This document shows positions 34,127-43,533 of a DNA stretch of 64,000 bases, piece after piece (within the stretch, counting starts at the first letter, position 1; every line of letters begins with the position of its first letter). Made by a program: the position numbers and the translations under genes. The notes under the pieces were generated by a model. The model searched no databases. It worked only from the letters and a program-made list of their open reading frames with translations, and was not told the DNA's origin. This stretch comes from Bradyrhizobium nivariense (GTDB lineage Bacteria > Pseudomonadota > Alphaproteobacteria > Rhizobiales > Xanthobacteraceae), in the NCBI RefSeq assembly GCF_029846715.1, contig NZ_JARVWW010000008.1, forward strand, positions 1 through 64,000. Reading direction: 5' to 3'.

Positions 34127-35074
34127 CTACTGCGTCCGGTCCGAGGTCCAGCCCTTGTAGTCGCCGACATTGTCGCGCGTCACCAGTTTCGACGGCAGCA
34201 GCTCGACTGTGGAAGCCGGCTTCTGGCCGTTGAGGATGCCGACGCCGACCTGCACGGCGCGGCGGGCCATGAAGAACGGGTCCTGCGAGGCGGAGGCCTG
34301 GATCTGCGCCGCCTGCGGGTCCTTGAGGGCGGCTTCGATGTCGGGCGCGCCGTCGACCGCGGTGATGATAATGCCGGTGCGCTGCTGCTGGCGGGCCGCG
34401 AGGTCGGTGCCGATGGCCTGCGGATCGTTGATGGCGAAGATGGCGTCGATCTTGGCGAAGCGGGTCAGATAGCCCTGTGCCACCGTGAGGCCGCCTTCGC
34501 GCGAGCCCTTGCCGTCCTGGTCGTTGGACAGGACCTTGATGCCGGGTGTTTTGCCGAGCACGTTCTTGCAGCCGACGACGCGGTCGATCACCGCGGAGAC
34601 CTGCGGGCCGTTCTCGATGATCACATCGCCTTTGCCGCCGAGCTTGTCGACGATGTACTGGCAGGAGATCTCGCCGGCCTGGACGTTGTTGGTGGTCACC
34701 GTGGCGTCGGCGCCTTCGGCCGCGGTGTCGACTGCAACGACGACGATGCCGGCGGCCTGCGCCTTCTTGATCGCCGGGCCGACCGCCTTGGGATCGCCGG
34801 GGTTGAGCAGGATCAGGTCGACGCCGGCGGCGATGAAATTGTCGATCTGGGTGACCTGCTTGCCGAGATCATATTCGAAGCCGACGGTGGTGATCTTGAC
34901 GTTGGGATTGGTCTTTTTGGCCTCGAATTCGGCGCCCTTCGACAACGCGACGAAGAACGGGTTGCCGAGCGAGCCCAGCGAAATGCCGATCGACTTGAGC
35001 TCCTTGGCGAAGGACGGCGCGGAGCTCAGGACGAGCGCCATCGCGGCGCCGGCAAACGAGATCGACTTCAACAT
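34127..35074 (-). CDS. Ribose-type sugar ABC transporter substrate-binding protein
   Basis: The 315-residue periplasmic-binding-protein-type-1 receptor starts at 35074, preceded by GGGAGGAAG. A signal peptide (to about SFA-K) precedes KSIGISLGSLGNPFFVALSKG and LILLNPGDPKAVGPAIKKA. FAINDPQAIG and ITAVDGAPDI are the family's later sugar-contact segments. It is the last gene of a minus-strand unit of xylulokinase, ATPase, permease and receptor. A 156-bp spacer with a palindromic repeat separates it from the permease gene, which may allow higher receptor levels. Confidence 0.9.
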   Translation of the reverse strand: MLKSISFAGAAMALVLSSAPSFAKELKSIGISLGSLGNPFFVALSKGAEFEAKKTNPNVKITTVGFEYDLGKQVTQIDNFIAAGVDLILLNPGDPKAVGPAIKKAQAAGIVVVAVDTAAEGADATVTTNNVQAGEISCQYIVDKLGGKGDVIIENGPQVSAVIDRVVGCKNVLGKTPGIKVLSNDQDGKGSREGGLTVAQGYLTRFAKIDAIFAINDPQAIGTDLAARQQQRTGIIITAVDGAPDIEAALKDPQAAQIQASASQDPFFMARRAVQVGVGILNGQKPASTVELLPSKLVTRDNVGDYKGWTSDRTQ

Positions 35075-35181
35075 TGGCTTCCTCCCTGGTCTGTTTGAAG
35101 CTCCGGCACGGCGACCAGTTGCCGTGACGGAATGGACAGGACGGCGCAGCGCCGGCTGCATTTCTCTCGCGTTGCTTGTTC

Positions 35182-35230
35182 GAGCATGATCTTTTCGAAA
35201 AACCGCTTCGCACTTTTTCGGATCATGCTC
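35182..35230. repeat. Palindromic repeat, family C
   Basis: This is a near-perfect 49-bp palindrome: GAGCATGATCTTTTCGAAAA at one end, AAACCGCTTCGCAC in the middle, TTTTTCGGATCATGCTC at the other. The outer 10-bp arms match except for one base. This element is widespread in Rhizobiales genomes. It lies between the permease and receptor genes of the ABC operon and may stabilise or attenuate the message there. Confidence 0.78.
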
Positions 35231-36301
35231 TCAAGTCCAGGCCGAGCCCTGCAGCCGATAGCGGTCCAGTGCGACCGCGCCGATGATCACCAGGCCCTTG
35301 ATCACATATTGCCAGACGTCGGACACGCCGATCAGGATCAGGCCGTTCGACAACACGGCAATGATCAGCGCGCCGACCAGCGTGCCCCAGATCGAGCCGA
35401 TGCCGCCGACAAAGGAGGTGCCGCCCAGGATCACGGCGGTGATGGCGTCGAGCTCGTAGGACTGGCCGAGCTGCAGGCCATTGGCGGCGTAGAGGCGCGC
35501 CGCCTGCATCGCCCCGCCGAGGCCCGCGAGCAGGCCGGACACGCCATAGACGAAGATCAGCACGGCCCAGACCTTGATGCCGGCGAGCCGCGCGGCGCTC
35601 TCGTTGCCGCCGACCGCATAGATGTGGACCCCGAGCACGGTGCGCTTGAGCACCAGCCACGACACCAGGATGACCAGCAACGCGATCACCCAGAGCCAGG
35701 GAATCGACACGACGCCGGGAATGAGAGTCAGGGCGCCGTTGCCGATGAAGGCATAGGGTATCGACGGATTGAACACGGTGGTGTCGGCACCGAGCAGGCG
35801 CGCCGCGCCGCGCACGGCGGTCAACGACCCCAGCGTGACGATGAAGGGCGGCAGGCGCAACAGCGCGATCAAGGCGCCATTGAGAATGCCGAAGACGGCG
35901 CCGGTGAGCACCGCGGCCGGCAGCCACAGCGCCCCGAGATCGGGGAATTTGGAGATGATCAGCCCGGCCATCGCCGACGCCGCCAGGATGGAGCCGACCG
36001 AGAGGTCGATGCCGCCGGTGAGGATGACGAAGGTCATGCCTGCGGCCAGCACGGTATTGACCGCGGACTGCTGCACCACGATGCCGATGTTCTGGCCGGT
36101 GAAGAAGCGGCCGTCCGACAGGACATGAAAGCCGATGCACAAGAGCAGCAGCACCGGCAGCATGCCGACCGCGCGAATGATCATCCGCGTACGCTGCCGC
36201 TTCGTCTCCTGTGCCGCGGCAAGGCCGGGCGCGGAGGCGGCGGCCTTGGTGGCGGTGGCCTTGGCAGGGGCGGTGTTGGCGGAAGCGCCGTTCTCAGGCA
36301 T
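35231..36301 (-). CDS. Ribose-type sugar ABC transporter permease
   Basis: The 356-residue permease has a polar Ala/Thr/Lys N-terminus and about ten membrane spans. It carries the RbsC-family signature [21 protein letters not shown] and an [21 protein letters not shown] segment. It overlaps the ATPase gene by 8 bp upstream. It forms the homodimeric channel of the CUT2-class importer. Confidence 0.92.
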   Translation of the reverse strand: MPENGASANTAPAKATATKAAASAPGLAAAQETKRQRTRMIIRAVGMLPVLLLLCIGFHVLSDGRFFTGQNIGIVVQQSAVNTVLAAGMTFVILTGGIDLSVGSILAASAMAGLIISKFPDLGALWLPAAVLTGAVFGILNGALIALLRLPPFIVTLGSLTAVRGAARLLGADTTVFNPSIPYAFIGNGALTLIPGVVSIPWLWVIALLVILVSWLVLKRTVLGVHIYAVGGNESAARLAGIKVWAVLIFVYGVSGLLAGLGGAMQAARLYAANGLQLGQSYELDAITAVILGGTSFVGGIGSIWGTLVGALIIAVLSNGLILIGVSDVWQYVIKGLVIIGAVALDRYRLQGSAWT

Positions 36302-37817
36302 CGAGCTGCTCCGTTCCGGTGGCGAGTGCCATGATCTCCTCCTGACTGAGCGGCGAGGTCGCGCCCCGCCGCATCTGGCCGGCTATATGTCCTGCGCGCA
36401 TCACGATGACGCGGTCGCAGATGCCGATGATCTCGGGCAGGTCGGACGAGATGACGAGAACCGCGGTGCCCGACTTCGCGAGGTTGTCGATGATCGAGTA
36501 GATCTCGGACTTGGCGCCGACGTCGACGCCGCGCGTCGGCTCGTCCAGGATCAGGATTTTCGGGCCGATCGCGAGCAGCCGCGACAGCAGCACCTTCTGC
36601 TGGTTGCCGCCGGAAAGCCCGCCGGCGGGAACGCCGACATTGGCGGCACGGATGCCGAGGCCAGCGAACGCTCGCTGGGCCCGCTCGCGCGCCTTGTCGC
36701 GGTCGAGGATGCCGCCGAATTTCGCATCGCGGCCGAGCACCGCCAGATTGATGTTGTCGAGGCAGGACATGTCGAGGAACAGGCCGAGCGCCTTCCTGTC
36801 CTCGGTGAGGTAGGCAATGCCCGCATCCAGCGCCTCGCCGGGGGTGCGGATCGAGACCGCGCGCCCCTCGATCTCGACATGGCCGGAAGTTTTGGGCGCG
36901 GCGCCGATGATCAGATGCGCAAGCTCGGTGCGGCCGGCGCCGACCAGGCCGGCGAGGCCGACGACCTCGCCCGCATGCACCGTCAGCGAACATCCCTTGA
37001 CGCGCCTGTTGTCGGCGATGTCGACGGCCGCGAGCACGGGCGCGCCCGGCCGCGCCTTGGGATCATGGTCCTTCTTGTAGAAGGACGAGACGTCGCGTCC
37101 CACCATCATCCGCACGATGGCCTCGGCGCGGATCTCGTCCTTGTCGAGCGAACCGACCAGCGTGCCGTCGCGCAGCACCGTGACGCGGTCGCCGAGCGCA
37201 TAGACCTCGTCCATGCGATGCGAGATGTAGATGATGGCAAGACCTTCGGCGCGCAGCTGGCGGATCAGGGCGAACAGCCGTTCGCTCTCGCCGGCCGACA
37301 GCGCGGTGGTCGGCTCGTCCATGATCAGGATCCTGGAGCGCGCGTGCAGCGCGCGCGCGATCTCGACCAGCTGGCGCTGGCCCATCGAGAGATTGGCGAC
37401 CAGGGTCTGCGGCGTGAAATCCGCGCCGAGCCGCGCCAGGATCGGACCAACGCCGGCCTGCATCGCCTCGCGCGCCAGCAAGCCGCCGCGGGAGACCTCG
37501 CGACCGAGATAGATATTCTCCGCAACGCTCAGATTGGGGGCGAGCGAGAGTTCCTGATAGATGATTGAGATGCCGGCCGCGCGGCCGCCGAGCGGGCCGC
37601 TGATCTGCACCGGCTGGCCGTCGATGCGGATTTCGCTGCCCGGATCGGGCCGGTAGGCGCCCGACAAGATCTTCATCAGGGTGGATTTGCCGGCGCCGTT
37701 CTCGCCCATCAAGGCGTGGATTTCGCCCGCGTAGACGGTGAGGTCGACGTCGCGCAGCGCCTTGATACTGAAGAAAGACTTGGAGACCCGGCGCATCTCG
37801 AGGATGGGCTCGCTCAT
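36294..37817 (-). CDS. Ribose-type sugar ABC transporter ATP-binding protein
   Basis: The 507-residue tandem ATPase starts at 37817 with GGGGAGG upstream. The first half has Walker [10 protein letters not shown], signature NLSMGQRQ and Walker B ILIMDEPT. The second half has the degenerate GLVGAGRTE, signature LSGGNQQK and [14 protein letters not shown]. This is the RbsA/XylG/MglA arrangement, in which the second site is altered. It lies between the xylulokinase and permease genes. Confidence 0.93.
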   Translation of the reverse strand: MSEPILEMRRVSKSFFSIKALRDVDLTVYAGEIHALMGENGAGKSTLMKILSGAYRPDPGSEIRIDGQPVQISGPLGGRAAGISIIYQELSLAPNLSVAENIYLGREVSRGGLLAREAMQAGVGPILARLGADFTPQTLVANLSMGQRQLVEIARALHARSRILIMDEPTTALSAGESERLFALIRQLRAEGLAIIYISHRMDEVYALGDRVTVLRDGTLVGSLDKDEIRAEAIVRMMVGRDVSSFYKKDHDPKARPGAPVLAAVDIADNRRVKGCSLTVHAGEVVGLAGLVGAGRTELAHLIIGAAPKTSGHVEIEGRAVSIRTPGEALDAGIAYLTEDRKALGLFLDMSCLDNINLAVLGRDAKFGGILDRDKARERAQRAFAGLGIRAANVGVPAGGLSGGNQQKVLLSRLLAIGPKILILDEPTRGVDVGAKSEIYSIIDNLAKSGTAVLVISSDLPEIIGICDRVIVMRAGHIAGQMRRGATSPLSQEEIMALATGTEQLDA

Positions 37818-38060
37818 CACACCTCCCCGACGCGCCGACGGCGGCATCGCATCTCACCCGCGTCTCGTTTGGTCCCTGGCGCGAGTGCCCGCATTAAACA
37901 AAAGGCTGCGGCGCAGGGCAATAGCTCCGACGCGCTCGCGAACGGCCGGGCGCGAATTTATCTTCTTTGGACGGAACCGATGTTCGGACGTAATGCCTTT
38001 TCTTCGCCACATCGTCGCGCACCATCCTTGTGCCTGAGTTCGATGCCTTGCGGATCGCAC

Positions 38061-39506
38061 TCAGCGCCGCGGCCGGTACAGGCGGCGCCATTCCGGAAGC
38101 CGCTCGGCGTAGGCGTCCGCAAGCGCGCGGTCGGGCTCGAACGTCTCCACGCGCTGTGGCGCCGTGCAGACGGCCTCGATCGCCTCCCCGGTGACGGCGA
38201 GGCGGCCAAGCCGCGCCGCACCAAACGCGGCGCCGGTGTCGCCGTCGGCAAAGCGATGCACCGGCATGTTCAGGACATTGGCCAGCACCGAAAGCCAGAA
38301 CCGCGACCGCGAGCCGCCGCCGATGACATCCGCCTCCGCGATGACAAGTCCGGTCTCGGCAAGCACGTCCCGGCAATCCGCAAGCGCGAAGGCGACGCCT
38401 TCGAGCACGCTTTGCACGATGGCGTCACGATCGGTGGCGTGACTGAGCCCGCTAAGCATACCGCGCACGTCGGGGTCATCGTGCGGGGTGCGTTCGCCCG
38501 AGAGGTACGGCAGGAAGCTGACCGGTGACGGCGCCCTCGGGCGCAACCCGAGCGGCGCCAGCAGATCGGCCTCGGTGGTCCCCAACAGCCGCGCGATCCA
38601 GGCCAGGCACGATGCCGCCGAGAGGATCGCGCCGGCCTGGATCCATCTGCCGGGGACGGCGTGACAGAACGTGTGCACGACCCGCTCCGGATTCGCAGCG
38701 ATTGTCCCGGTCGGCACCAGCAATGCGCCGGAGGTTCCGAGCGAAATGAAGGCAGCGCCGGGATTAATGGCGCCAATACCGACGGCTCCCGCAGGATTGT
38801 CGCCGGCCCCGCCGGCGATCATCGGCCGCCCGGTCATGCCCCAACGCTGCGCCATCTCGCTGCGCAGCCGTGCCGCCGGCGCGCAGCCCTCGACCAAACG
38901 CGGCATCTGCCGGCGCGACAGAGCGGTCGCGGCGAGCCCCTCATCCGACCAATCGCGGCTGATAACATCGAGCCACAGTGACCCCGAGGCGTCCGAGACA
39001 TCCTCGATCGCCTCACCCGTCAGCACCAGGCGCAGATAGGCCTTGGGTTGCAGCACGAGTTTTGTCGCCGCGAAGATCTCCGGTTCGTGCCTGGCGACCC
39101 ACAGCAGTTTTGGCGCCGTGAATCCCGGCATCGCCTTGTTGCCTGTGGTCGTCCGCAAGGCAGGCCAGCGCTGCTCCAGCTCGGCGCATTCCGCGAACGA
39201 CCGTCCGTCATTCCAGAGAATGCAGGGCCGCAACGGCGTGAAATCGGCATCGAGCAGCGTTGCACCGTGCATCTGGCCGGACAGGCCGATGCCCTCGACG
39301 GCGGCCAATTCGCGCGCGTGGTCCGCCTTCAGCGCGTCCAGCGTCGCGAACGTCGCCTCGATCCACTGCGCCGGGTCCTGCTCGCAATGGCCGGGACGCA
39401 GCGAAGAGACCGTCAGCGACCGGCTTCGGCTCGCCACCACGCGCTGCGCGTCGTCGACAAGAACGATTTTGACGGCAGATGTGCCGAGGTCGATGCCGAG
39501 ATACAT
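38061..39506 (-). CDS. xylB: Xylulokinase
   Basis: The 481-residue FGGY-family sugar kinase begins MYLGIDLGTSAVKIVLVDD at 39506; the longer frame to 39584 adds unrelated residues. The sequences GIGLSGQMHGATLLD and ILWNDGRS (catalytic-loop region), GGAGDNPAGAVGIG, FISLGTSGALLVPT and DVIGGGSRSRFWLSVLANVL follow xylulokinases closely. It phosphorylates D-xylulose to xylulose 5-phosphate. As first gene upstream of a ribose-type ABC importer it suggests uptake of xylose, xylitol, arabitol or a like pentose/pentitol. The isomerase or dehydrogenase that would make xylulose is not in the unit. Confidence 0.88.
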   Translation of the reverse strand: MYLGIDLGTSAVKIVLVDDAQRVVASRSRSLTVSSLRPGHCEQDPAQWIEATFATLDALKADHARELAAVEGIGLSGQMHGATLLDADFTPLRPCILWNDGRSFAECAELEQRWPALRTTTGNKAMPGFTAPKLLWVARHEPEIFAATKLVLQPKAYLRLVLTGEAIEDVSDASGSLWLDVISRDWSDEGLAATALSRRQMPRLVEGCAPAARLRSEMAQRWGMTGRPMIAGGAGDNPAGAVGIGAINPGAAFISLGTSGALLVPTGTIAANPERVVHTFCHAVPGRWIQAGAILSAASCLAWIARLLGTTEADLLAPLGLRPRAPSPVSFLPYLSGERTPHDDPDVRGMLSGLSHATDRDAIVQSVLEGVAFALADCRDVLAETGLVIAEADVIGGGSRSRFWLSVLANVLNMPVHRFADGDTGAAFGAARLGRLAVTGEAIEAVCTAPQRVETFEPDRALADAYAERLPEWRRLYRPRR

Positions 39507-39626
39507 GATGTCAGTTGCCTTGCAGGATCTTGCGTCCATGACATTGCGGGTATGGCGTTGCCGATGTTGGCATGCACCCGCCAATCATGTAACCCCACCC
39601 GAAACCTTCTCGGGACGCAACGCCTG

Positions 39627-40880
39627 ATGACCACCGCCGCCACCAACGACGCGGGAGCCACCCGCGCGCTGATCCTAGCGTTGCTCGCGCTTGCCTGCGG
39701 GCACATGCTCTCGACCTTGCTGCGCACCATTCCGGCGGTCAGCCTCGACCTGATGGCGGCGGATTTCGGCATCGAACCACAGGCGCTGGCGAGCCTCGCC
39801 TCGGTCTATCCGTTCGCGTTTGCGGTTGCGCAGATCCCGGTCGGCGCGGCGATGGACCGCTTTGGCGTGCGGCCGGTGTCACTGAGCCTGCTCGCGGGAA
39901 CCGTGGTCGGCGCCATCGCGTCGGGGTTCGCGACGGGCCCCGAAAGCTTCGCGGTCGGACAGGTGCTGCTGGGCATCGCGACCTCCGGCATGCTGATGTG
40001 CCCGATGACCTTGGCGGCCAAGCAATTGTCGGCCGCGCGCTTCGGGCTGTGGTCCGGCGCGATCCTCTCGATCGGCAATATCGGCATGCTGTTGTCGTCG
40101 AGCCCGCTCGCCTTCGTGGTCGACACTTACGGCTGGCGCGCGGGATTCTGGATCTCGGCACTCGGCGGCGTCGCGGTGGCGCTCGCGGTGTTCCTGCTGG
40201 TGCCGAGCCAGCCGGCCGAGCACAAGGACGAATCTTCGCCGCTGTCGCAGATGATCGAGGTGCTCAGGCTCGGATTGTCGCGGCCCTTGCGCGGCCTGAT
40301 CGCGCTGGCGCTGGTGTCGCTGGCGACCTCGCTGGTGCTGCGCGGCCTCTGGGGCGGGCCGTGGCTGATGCAGGTCAAGGGATTGTCGCGGGTCGAGGCC
40401 GGCAACCAGCTCGGCGCGTTCACGCTGGCCATGATTGCCGGTCCGCTTCTCATCGGCATGATCGACCGCAGGCTCGGTCGCCGCCGCGCGCTGGTGGCCG
40501 GAACGCATCTGGTCGGCGCATTGCTGCTGGCGCTGATGGCGTTCGGGGCGCCGCATTACGCCATCTCCGTGCTGTTCGGCGTGCCCGTGATGCCGCCGCA
40601 ATACGACCTGGTGCTGTTCGTGCTCATTGGCCTCGCCACCTCCGCGCAGCCGCTGCTGTTCGGCATGTCGCGTCAGCTGGTCGACGCGCAAGTGGCGGGC
40701 AAGGCGCTCGCGGCGATCAACCTCGCCTTCTTCCTCGGCGCGGCGCTGATGCAGTCGATCACCGGCGCGGTGGCCGCGTTCGCGGGGCTGCCGGCGGTGC
40801 TGCTTTTCATGGCTGCCATGCTTCTGTCCGGTACGCTGATCTTTTTGGTCTATACGTCGCCAAGGCCAGCGATAGAGTAG
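39627..40880 (+). CDS. MFS transporter
   Basis: The 417-residue protein starts at ATG 39627 and has twelve hydrophobic segments. The MFS loop motif is PVGAAMDRFGVRPVSL between spans 2 and 3. It is divergent from xylulokinase and is followed after 23 bp by an M20-type peptidase gene, so it probably imports or exports the substrate or product of that enzyme. The class cannot be narrowed by eye. Confidence 0.85.
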   Translation: MTTAATNDAGATRALILALLALACGHMLSTLLRTIPAVSLDLMAADFGIEPQALASLASVYPFAFAVAQIPVGAAMDRFGVRPVSLSLLAGTVVGAIASGFATGPESFAVGQVLLGIATSGMLMCPMTLAAKQLSAARFGLWSGAILSIGNIGMLLSSSPLAFVVDTYGWRAGFWISALGGVAVALAVFLLVPSQPAEHKDESSPLSQMIEVLRLGLSRPLRGLIALALVSLATSLVLRGLWGGPWLMQVKGLSRVEAGNQLGAFTLAMIAGPLLIGMIDRRLGRRRALVAGTHLVGALLLALMAFGAPHYAISVLFGVPVMPPQYDLVLFVLIGLATSAQPLLFGMSRQLVDAQVAGKALAAINLAFFLGAALMQSITGAVAAFAGLPAVLLFMAAMLLSGTLIFLVYTSPRPAIE

Positions 40881-40903
40881 ACCCTGCATCAAGGGGACAT
40901 CTC

Positions 40904-42097
40904 ATGCCTGTCGACACCAAAGCCGCCACCGACCGCCTCCTGCGTTTCCTCGCCGTCGAGGGCGTCACCGGACAGGAGGCGGCGATCGGGCGTGAGCTCA
41001 CGGCCGCGCTGAAGGAAAGCGGCGTGCCGGCGAAGGCGATCCAGCTCGACGACGCCAATACGCGCATTCCGGTGCCGACCGAGACCGGCAACCTCATCGT
41101 CGACCTGCCCGGCCGCGGCGCGCTGCACAACCAGCCGCGCATCATGTTCATGACCCACATGGACACCGTGCCGCTGTGCGCCGGCGCCAAGCCGAAGAAG
41201 TCGGGTCGCAAGATCGTCAACGAGGCCAAGACCGCGCTCGGCGGCGACAACCGTTGCGGCTGCGGCGTGCTGGTGACACTGGCGGCAGAGCTCGAAAAGC
41301 AGAAGCTCGACCATCCGCCGATCACGCTATTGTTCTGCGTGCGCGAGGAGAGCGGGCTCTATGGCGCGCGCCACGTCAAGCTCGACGAACTCGGCTCGCC
41401 GGTGATGGCCTTCAACTATGACGGCGGCTCGGCCTCCAACGTCGTCATCGGCGCCGTCGGTGCCGATCGCTGGACCGTCGAGATTCTTGGCCGCGCCTCG
41501 CATGCCGGCGTCGCGCCGGAGCGCGGCATCTCCTCGACCATGATCATGGCGCTGGCGCTCGCCGACGTGAAAGCCGGCGGCTGGTTCGGCAAGGTGGTGA
41601 AGGGCAAGCAGCAAGGCACCAGCAATGTCGGCCCCGTCACCGGCGGTGAGGGCCGCCCGGCGGGCGATGCCACCAATGTCGTCACCGACTACGTGCATGT
41701 GCGCGGCGAAAGCCGCAGCCACGACGGAAAGTTCTTCAAGGAGATCACCAAGGCCTACAAGGCCGCGTTCGAGAAAGCGGCCAAGCGCGTCACCAACGCA
41801 CAAGGCAAATCCGGCAAGGTCAAGTTCAAGGCCCAGACCGACTATTATCCGTTCCGGATGAAGGACAATTTGCCGGTGGTCAAACGCGCGATCGAGGCGG
41901 TATCTGCCGTGGGCGGAACCCCGAACGTGCGCGCCGCCAATGGCGGCCTCGATGCCAACTGGATGGTCCGCCACGGCGTTCCGACCGTGACCTTCGGCGC
42001 CGGCCAGAACGAGGCGCACACCATCGACGAGTGGATCAATCTCGACGAATACGACCGCGCCTGCGCGCTGGCATTGCAGCTCGCGACGATGCGGTGA
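40904..42097 (+). CDS. M20-family metallopeptidase
   Basis: The 397-residue dinuclear zinc peptidase/deacylase has the metal segments MFMTHMDTVPLC, GGDNRCGCGVLV, LLFCVREESGLYGARHV (catalytic EE) and TFGAGQNEAHTIDEW. RASHAGVAPERGISS is the lid/dimerisation motif. It is close to PepT-like tripeptidases of the M20B type. AAGGGGACA lies a few bases before the start. It is co-transcribed with the MFS gene. Confidence 0.86.
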   Translation: MPVDTKAATDRLLRFLAVEGVTGQEAAIGRELTAALKESGVPAKAIQLDDANTRIPVPTETGNLIVDLPGRGALHNQPRIMFMTHMDTVPLCAGAKPKKSGRKIVNEAKTALGGDNRCGCGVLVTLAAELEKQKLDHPPITLLFCVREESGLYGARHVKLDELGSPVMAFNYDGGSASNVVIGAVGADRWTVEILGRASHAGVAPERGISSTMIMALALADVKAGGWFGKVVKGKQQGTSNVGPVTGGEGRPAGDATNVVTDYVHVRGESRSHDGKFFKEITKAYKAAFEKAAKRVTNAQGKSGKVKFKAQTDYYPFRMKDNLPVVKRAIEAVSAVGGTPNVRAANGGLDANWMVRHGVPTVTFGAGQNEAHTIDEWINLDEYDRACALALQLATMR

Positions 42098-42171
42098 GCT
42101 GCCTTGCACGGTGCGCGCTTGCCGGGCGGTGTGCGTCGGCCTAGCCTGCAAAGAAAACGCAGGGAGGCCAC

Positions 42172-43260
42172 ATGGCACGCATTTCGACGATCGAGACCGG
42201 ATTCTACCGGATCCCGCTCCCCGTCATGCTCTCCGACTCGACGCATGGCGAGATCGCGGCATTCGAGCTGATCACCTGCCGCATCCGCGATGCCGATGGC
42301 GCCGAAGGCGTCGGCTACACCTACACGGTCGGGCGCAATGGCGGCGCCGTCGCCGACATCCTCAAGCGCGAGATCCCCGCGCTGATCGAGGGGCGCGACG
42401 CCGACGATACCGAGGCGATCTGGCATCAGGTCTGGTGGGGCCTGCATTATGGCGGGCGCGGCGGGCCGGCGGTGCTGGCGCTCTCGGCGCTCGACATTGC
42501 GCTGTGGGATTTGAAGGCGCGGCGCGCCAAGCTACCGCTGTTCCGCCTGCTCGGCGGCTTCGATTCGCGCGTACCCTGTTACGCTGGCGGCATCGACCTC
42601 GATCTCTCCGTCGAGGCGCTGCTGAAGCAGACCGACGGCAATCTCGCAAAGGGCTTTCGCGCCATCAAGATGAAGGTCGGCCGGCCCGACCTCAAATCCG
42701 ATGTCGCGCGGGTCGCGGCGATGCGACAGCATCTCGGTGATGGCTTTCCTCTGATGGCGGATGCCAACATGAAATGGACGGTCGAGGAAGCGATCCGCGC
42801 CGCTCGCGCCTTCGCATCCCACGATCTCACCTGGCTCGAGGAGCCGATCATTCCCGATGACATCGCGGGCCATGCCCGCATCATGCAGGCCGGCGGCGTG
42901 CCGATCGCGGCCGGTGAGAATTTGCGCTCGCTGTGGGAGTTCAAGAACTACATCGTTGCCGGCGCGGTGTCCTATCCCGAGCCTGATGTCACCAATTGCG
43001 GCGGGGTCTCCGCGTTCATGAAGATCGCGCGGCTGGCGGAAGCGTTCAACCTGCCCGTCACCAGCCATGGCGCGCACGACATCACCGTGCACCTGCTCGC
43101 GGCCTGCCCGAACCGGTCGTATCTGGAGGCGCATGGTTTCGGGCTCGACAAGTATATCGAGCATCCGCTGGTGCTTCAGGACGGGCTTGCGCTTGCGCCG
43201 GACCGCATGGGCCACGGCATCGGCTTCGACTGGACGGGGCTGGCGAAGCTGTCGGCGTAG
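42172..43260 (+). CDS. Mandelate racemase/muconate lactonizing enzyme family protein
   Basis: The 362-residue enolase-superfamily enzyme has the catalytic KxK in AIKMKVG, metal ligands in ADANMKW, WLEEPI and AGENL, and an acid/base histidine in VTSHGAHDIT. Such enzymes dehydrate or racemise sugar acids, often acting downstream of the sugar transporters found here. The start has GGGAGG 5 bp upstream. It may be co-transcribed with the preceding peptidase (74-bp gap). Confidence 0.85.
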   Translation: MARISTIETGFYRIPLPVMLSDSTHGEIAAFELITCRIRDADGAEGVGYTYTVGRNGGAVADILKREIPALIEGRDADDTEAIWHQVWWGLHYGGRGGPAVLALSALDIALWDLKARRAKLPLFRLLGGFDSRVPCYAGGIDLDLSVEALLKQTDGNLAKGFRAIKMKVGRPDLKSDVARVAAMRQHLGDGFPLMADANMKWTVEEAIRAARAFASHDLTWLEEPIIPDDIAGHARIMQAGGVPIAAGENLRSLWEFKNYIVAGAVSYPEPDVTNCGGVSAFMKIARLAEAFNLPVTSHGAHDITVHLLAACPNRSYLEAHGFGLDKYIEHPLVLQDGLALAPDRMGHGIGFDWTGLAKLSA

Positions 43261-43284
43261 CGCGGATTCGCGGCCGCGGGTGCG

Positions 43285-43390
43285 CCCCCTCTCCCGCTTG
43301 CGGGAGAGGGTTGGGGCGAGGGTGTCTCCACAGTGAGATCCCCAATGACGATCGAGCCCTCTCCCGGCCTCTCCCGCAAGCGGGAGAGGT
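43285..43390. repeat. Palindromic repeat, family A, copy 4
   Basis: Both terminal hairpins (CTCTCCCGCTTGCGGGAGAG and CTCTCCCGCAAGCGGGAGAG) are present. The middle block is shortened: the CACCCGGCGCTACGCGCCGA part of copies 1-3 is missing, leaving CCCTCTCCCGG directly before the right hairpin. It lies between the enolase-family gene and the amidohydrolase gene. Confidence 0.8.
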
Positions 43391-43533
43391 GAAGTGGAGC
43401 GCAGCGCGGTCGGTCTGCCCCAGCAATCACCGAAACTCGTTGATGCACGCGAGGCATTCCATGACATTGGATGCAGGCATCGAATATTCGGCTATGGTGT
43501 CGACGCCGACACACAATCCGAGAGACGCCAGCC

